Assembly: GCA_910587045.1 (NCBI GenBank)
Contig: CAJULG010000024.1
Coordinates: 1 to 17,324, forward strand
DNA: 17,324 nt
Reading direction: 5' to 3'
Source of the DNA: an uncultured Lachnospiraceae bacterium
GTDB taxonomy: Bacteria > Bacillota > Clostridia > Lachnospirales > Lachnospiraceae
Position numbers and translations under genes: made by a program
Notes under the pieces: generated by a model
What the model was told of the DNA's origin: nothing
Seen by the model: the letters and a program-made list of their open reading frames with translations, nothing else
The model's database searches: none
Shown here: positions 14,979-17,324 of the stretch, piece by piece
Numbering within the stretch: the stretch's first letter is position 1
How the letters are laid out: each line of letters starts with the position of its first letter

Positions 14979-15632
14979 ATGAGTGCAAGAGTGATTTATT
15001 TATATACCTATAAGAAAAAGGGTGGATGTACCATGAAGGATATTACGTTGAACAGAAAAAATGAAATAGAGGAGATTGTTACAAAGATACTTTTGGATTA
15101 TGATTTTTCTAAAGAACCATCTGTAGATATTGTAACGATTGTTAGAAAAGATGGTTTTTTGGTTCAGAAAGCGGATATACCTATGGACGTAACTGGTTAT
15201 TTGGCAGTAAATGATAATGAGCCGGTAGATGAAATGGGACAATATAATCGTCTGATTGTTGTAAACACAAAATTCAAGAATCCGGATAATGAAGAAAGCG
15301 TTGTATTAAAAAAGAGTAGGTTTATAGCTGCCCATGAGTATGGACATTTTATTTTGCATAAGAAGGAGCAGAAACTATACGCACATAGGGATGATGATAA
15401 AAGAGAAAATCCTGAAGAGCTGGAAGCAGATTATTTTGCCCGAAGTATTCTTATGCCAATGGAACGTTTTAAAAAATGTAATAAAGTGATTGATGAAATT
15501 CTTTCAATATTTGGACATGAAAAAGCAGAAAAACTAAGAGTTGAAATTTTAAGCATGGTTTTTGAAGTGACAAGGGATAAAGTAAAAAAGAGACTGGGGG
15601 ATATTAGCGAGTTGAAGATTGCTAATGTATAA
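14979..15632 (+). CDS. immA: ImmA/IrrE-family metallopeptidase
   Basis: This 217-residue protein has the zinc-peptidase motif HEYGH at residues 119-123 (FIAAHEYGHFILHKKEQ) and the downstream EELEADYFARSILMP, with E149 the likely third ligand. ImmA/IrrE enzymes cut repressor-type regulators in response to DNA damage or cell signals. GAGGTGG at 14969-14975 precedes the ATG at 14979. A second in-frame start at 15033 (MKDITLNRKNEIEEIV) has AAGGGTGG upstream and gives a more family-like N-terminus of 199 residues. The usual partner, an ImmR/Cro-type HTH repressor, is absent; a two-helix membrane protein follows after two bases. The target is therefore unclear. Confidence 0.85.
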   Translation: MSARVIYLYTYKKKGGCTMKDITLNRKNEIEEIVTKILLDYDFSKEPSVDIVTIVRKDGFLVQKADIPMDVTGYLAVNDNEPVDEMGQYNRLIVVNTKFKNPDNEESVVLKKSRFIAAHEYGHFILHKKEQKLYAHRDDDKRENPEELEADYFARSILMPMERFKKCNKVIDEILSIFGHEKAEKLRVEILSMVFEVTRDKVKKRLGDISELKIANV

Positions 15633-15634
15633 CA

Positions 15635-16147
15635 ATGGCTAAAGCAGATTATTTTAAAATAATGTCTGAAATTGCTAAAATTGCTGGAACGGACGTTGAT
15701 GGTAGTGATGATTTTGATGACAGATCAAAACAGGAGATAACGAAGCGGGACGAAGAATACTCTAACTTGCTAAAGCATTTTGTGAGCATAACTTGTAGAA
15801 GGAATGAAGCGAAGGAAGAAAATAAATGGATTTTTTTCCGAATTATTATGGGGTTACTCATTACTTTAGGATTACTGGCATGTGCAACTATCATAGTGCT
15901 TTTGATAAAATGTAGTGGTGAAGAGATTATTAATGCAATACCAGCTATAATTACTGCTATGGTTGGTTTTGCCTCATCAGTGATAGCAATTCCATTAGCA
16001 ATTACAAAGTATTTATTTAGTACAAAAGAGGATAAATATATTACAGAAATCATTTCTCATACACAGGAACATGATTTGGCAGGCAGAAGAATTATTAAGG
16101 CTTTAAATGAAGTTCAGGAAAATGTTGGACAAAGTAAAGCACAATAA
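15635..16147 (+). CDS. Two-helix membrane protein paired with ImmA
   Basis: This is a 170-residue protein of unrecognised family. An N-terminal charged helical region (1-65, acidic at 18-31) leads to two membrane helices at about 67-91 (WIFFRIIMGLLITLGLLACATI) and 98-126 (IINAIPAIITAMVGFASSVIA). A charged C-terminal helix follows (KEDKYITEIISHTQEH). This soluble-2TM-soluble layout is reminiscent of SLATT-type membrane effectors, but that is topology only. It starts two bases after the immA stop with no clear ribosome site of its own, so translation depends on immA. The coupling suggests it is the substrate, partner or effector of the peptidase. Confidence 0.6.
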   Translation: MAKADYFKIMSEIAKIAGTDVDGSDDFDDRSKQEITKRDEEYSNLLKHFVSITCRRNEAKEENKWIFFRIIMGLLITLGLLACATIIVLLIKCSGEEIINAIPAIITAMVGFASSVIAIPLAITKYLFSTKEDKYITEIISHTQEHDLAGRRIIKALNEVQENVGQSKAQ

Positions 16148-16177
16148 AGGAATAGGTAAAATATTATCAGATAAATG

Positions 16178-16216
16178 TCCCATCTTGTTGTTAAGGCAGG
16201 ATGGGATTTGCATTTT
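16178..16216 (+). terminator. Possible terminator after the immA pair
   Basis: TCCCATCTTG (16178-16187) pairs with CAGGATGGGA (16197-16206), a 10-bp stem with one G-U pair and a nine-base loop. The tail TTTGCATTTT is broken, so termination would be partial and the PIN-domain gene may still be read from the same promoter. Confidence 0.5.
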
Positions 16217-16246
16217 AAAACATTACAGAAGGAAAGGCGGATATTT

Positions 16247-16909
16247 ATGGCGGTACTATTAGTTGATTATGAAAATGTATCAATGAAAAATGGACTAAAA
16301 GGCATTGAATACCTGAATGCCAACGATCGCCTGATCATATTTTACAGTCAGTGCTGCCCAAAGATTCGGAGAGATTGTATGGAAGCGATCCTGTCTGCCG
16401 GATCTTCCTTTCAGGTATACAAGCTGAAGAAGACCGGAAAAAATGCACTGGATTTCTATATCGCTGCAGAATGCGGGTATGTAAGTCATACAGATGTATC
16501 GGAAATAGCGATTATCAGTAACGATAAAGGTTTTGATGCCTTGATCGACTTCCTTAAGCTTAAGGCCGAAACGCAGGACATACAACTGATAAGGGCTGCA
16601 AATATTGAGAAGGCTCTTATGAGTTTGAATTCTCCCGCAGACAGCCGGCGGAAAGAGATCCTCTGTGAGAAGTCCGGTTTGCTGGATCTGGCGGCAGAGT
16701 ATGGGAAATATGAGGAGCGCAATGCTATGCGTGCAAGGATTAAGGATGCTCTGCTGGGAACAAAATACGAGAACAGGACTGCTGAGATCATTGATTTTGC
16801 AACTGCAAGGAAGGATACGACCAGGAAGGAGCTTTATACGGGTACCCTTCACCTGTTCGGAAAGAGTGAAGGAAGAGATATCTATCGGATATTAAAAAAT
16901 CTGAGTTAA
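16247..16909 (+). CDS. PIN/NYN-like RNase-domain protein
   Basis: This 220-residue protein has the acidic signature of PIN-like nucleases: D7 in LLVDYENV, D69 in KKTGKNALDFYIAAE, and D93 and D97 in AIISNDKGFDALIDF. These residues coordinate metal for RNA cleavage in the NYN/PIN families. The last ~95 residues (from about 125) are helical and end TLHLFGKSEGRDIYRILKNL; similar tails occur in PIN proteins of clostridial mobile elements, as far as I can recall. The ATG at 16247 is chosen because AAGGAAAGG lies upstream and MAVLLVDYENV is the family start. The ORF extends to 16175 only through the hairpin. Its codon use looks closer to the transfer genes than to the AT-rich immA pair. Confidence 0.8.
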   Translation: MAVLLVDYENVSMKNGLKGIEYLNANDRLIIFYSQCCPKIRRDCMEAILSAGSSFQVYKLKKTGKNALDFYIAAECGYVSHTDVSEIAIISNDKGFDALIDFLKLKAETQDIQLIRAANIEKALMSLNSPADSRRKEILCEKSGLLDLAAEYGKYEERNAMRARIKDALLGTKYENRTAEIIDFATARKDTTRKELYTGTLHLFGKSEGRDIYRILKNLS

Positions 16910-16911
16910 AT

Positions 16912-16940
16912 TTGTCACTATTGAGGGAATGTGGTATGAT
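16912..16940 (+). promoter_or_regulatory. Promoter of the type I toxin gene (extended -10)
   Basis: TTGTCA (16912-16917) and TATGAT (16935-16940) are 17 bp apart, with TGG at 16932-16934 as an extended -10. It starts three bases after the PIN gene. The spacer holds TTGAGGGAATG, a near copy of the inverted-repeat half site at 14731-14741. Confidence 0.7.
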
Positions 16941-16976
16941 AATAGCAAGGAGTAATCGTGTTACAAGGTGGAAAGT

Positions 16977-17001
16977 CTCCCTAACTTGAGAAAGAAGGGA
17001 G
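16977..17001 (+). promoter_or_regulatory. Leader hairpin covering the toxin ribosome site
   Basis: CTCCCT (16977-16982) can pair with AGGGAG (16996-17001), burying part of the GGGAGG ribosome site of the toxin behind a 13-base loop. Such self-sequestration keeps toxin translation low until the RNA is processed or refolded, a common feature of type I toxin mRNAs. Confidence 0.45.
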
Positions 17002-17010
17002 GTGGTGCAT

Positions 17011-17106
17011 ATGAATACATACGAAGTTTTAACATTGTTAATTTTGTTCGGAACGTTTCTTATTGCACTGCTTGCCTACATAGATAGGAACAACAAGCGA
17101 AAATAA
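17011..17106 (+). CDS. Type I toxin, holin-like membrane peptide
   Basis: This is a 31-residue peptide with one membrane helix (VLTLLILFGTFLIALLAY) flanked by MNTYE and a basic tail DRNNKRK. The pattern matches the putative holin-like toxin family (Hol_Tox; related in kind to TxpA and Fst toxins), whose members are typically 25-35 residues and damage the membrane when overproduced. GGGAGGTGG at 16997-17005 precedes the ATG by five bases. A strong promoter lies at 16912, and a hairpin starts directly after the stop. A convergent promoter on the other strand marks an antisense antitoxin. The peptide is too short for most gene finders. Confidence 0.8.
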   Translation: MNTYEVLTLLILFGTFLIALLAYIDRNNKRK

Positions 17107-17193
17107 ATAAGCCTACCTTGTCACTTGGTCGAGTACAGGTAGGCTTATAAAGATACCCGGAGGCTAACCACTTTGTGGGCGGTTACTCCTTTG
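17105..17193 (-). ncRNA. Antisense antitoxin RNA of the type I locus
   Basis: Transcription leftward from the promoter at 17199-17227 would begin near 17192 and stop after the hairpin at 17107-17148, giving an RNA of about 90 nt. It would overlap the 3' part of the toxin mRNA, as expected for antitoxin RNAs of this family. The region 17161-17190 can fold into a hairpin (CTAACCAC against GTGG and GGTTA), a likely kissing site. No ORF is present in it. Confidence 0.6.
17107..17148. terminator. Shared hairpin/terminator of toxin mRNA and antisense RNA
   Basis: ATAAGCCTACCT (17107-17118) and AGGTAGGCTTAT (17137-17148) form a perfect 12-bp stem with an 18-base loop right after the toxin stop. On the - strand it is followed by TTATTTATTTT, so it should end the antisense RNA. 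On the + strand no T run follows, so the toxin mRNA probably extends further. Confidence 0.7.
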
Positions 17194-17198
17194 TATAT

Positions 17199-17227
17199 AG
17201 TTTAACACCTTAACAAATAAATGTAAA
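17199..17227 (-). promoter_or_regulatory. Promoter of the antisense antitoxin RNA
   Basis: Reading the - strand, TTTACA (17227-17222) and TAAACT (17204-17199) are 17 bp apart, with TGT at 17207-17205 as an extended -10. It faces the toxin gene. Confidence 0.6.
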
Positions 17228-17237
17228 GAGAGAACAA

Positions 17238-17257
17238 CCACAAACGACCACAAACGA
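17238..17257. repeat. Two tandem copies of CCACAAACGA
   Basis: CCACAAACGA occurs at 17238-17247 and 17248-17257. CTACAGTTG follows, with a DnaA-box-like TTATTCACA at 17277-17285. The last ~95 bases of the window contain no gene. The repeats could be protein-binding arms or iterons; two copies are too few to decide. Confidence 0.4.
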
Positions 17258-17324
17258 CTACAGTTGTTTATGGAAGTTATTCACAATGCTGATAGAAAAT
17301 CACCATTTTCCGCTTGAGATATCC

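Noticed and set aside
1..17324. CRISPR array, tRNA, rRNA or insertion sequence
   Set aside because: No regularly spaced repeats, cloverleaf, rRNA-like stretch or transposase gene was seen.

Overview
The window looks like a conjugative or mobilizable accessory element from a low-to-mid GC Gram-positive bacterium, probably a gut clostridium of the Lachnospiraceae type. The evidence is the strong AGGAGG-type Shine-Dalgarno sites, the extended -10 promoters, the family make-up (ParA/ParB, ArdC-like zincin, DUF3991/TOPRIM, MobC, MOBP relaxase, VirD4, PrgI-like protein) and a Firmicutes type I toxin of the holin-like family. Every protein gene lies on the + strand. The only feature called on the - strand is a probable antisense antitoxin RNA at the right end. 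Integrase, excisionase, replication initiator and attachment sites are not visible, so integrative element versus plasmid cannot be decided from this window.

Left part (1-2771): a terminator-like hairpin, then a HicA/HicB toxin-antitoxin pair. Its promoter carries a near-perfect 22-bp palindrome across the -35 box, and a good terminator follows. Next comes a parA-parB partition pair with overlapping genes. parB contains a perfect 10-1-10 inverted repeat that is a candidate centromere site.

Middle (2789-6832): a P-loop NTPase/kinase-like protein, a 36-residue small ORF, an ArdC-like antirestriction zincin, an acidic unknown protein and a DUF3991/TOPRIM primase-like protein. These are tightly packed and probably one operon with parAB. 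They fit jobs done just before or after DNA transfer: maintenance, protection of entering single-stranded DNA, and priming.

Transfer part (6833-13951): a 170-bp gap full of inverted repeats is the best oriT candidate. It is followed by mobC (apparently lacking an ATG/GTG/TTG start at the conserved position), a relaxase, VirD4 coupling protein, a small two-helix VirB2-like protein, a VirB6/TrbL-like protein, a second small membrane protein, a PrgI/VirB3-like protein and an unusual 579-residue protein. That last protein joins a CpaE/TadZ-like module with a degenerate P-loop to a membrane helix and an outside domain. VirB4 and the cell-wall hydrolase normally found here are absent from the window.

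Right part (13965-17324): cargo. It holds an ASCH-like phage-associated protein translationally linked to the preceding gene, then a 324-bp regulatory gap, then an ImmA/IrrE-type peptidase followed after two bases by a two-helix membrane protein (possible stress or defence pair). A PIN/NYN-type RNase and a type I toxin-antitoxin locus come after. The last ~95 bases hold short tandem repeats and one DnaA-box-like 9-mer but no gene.
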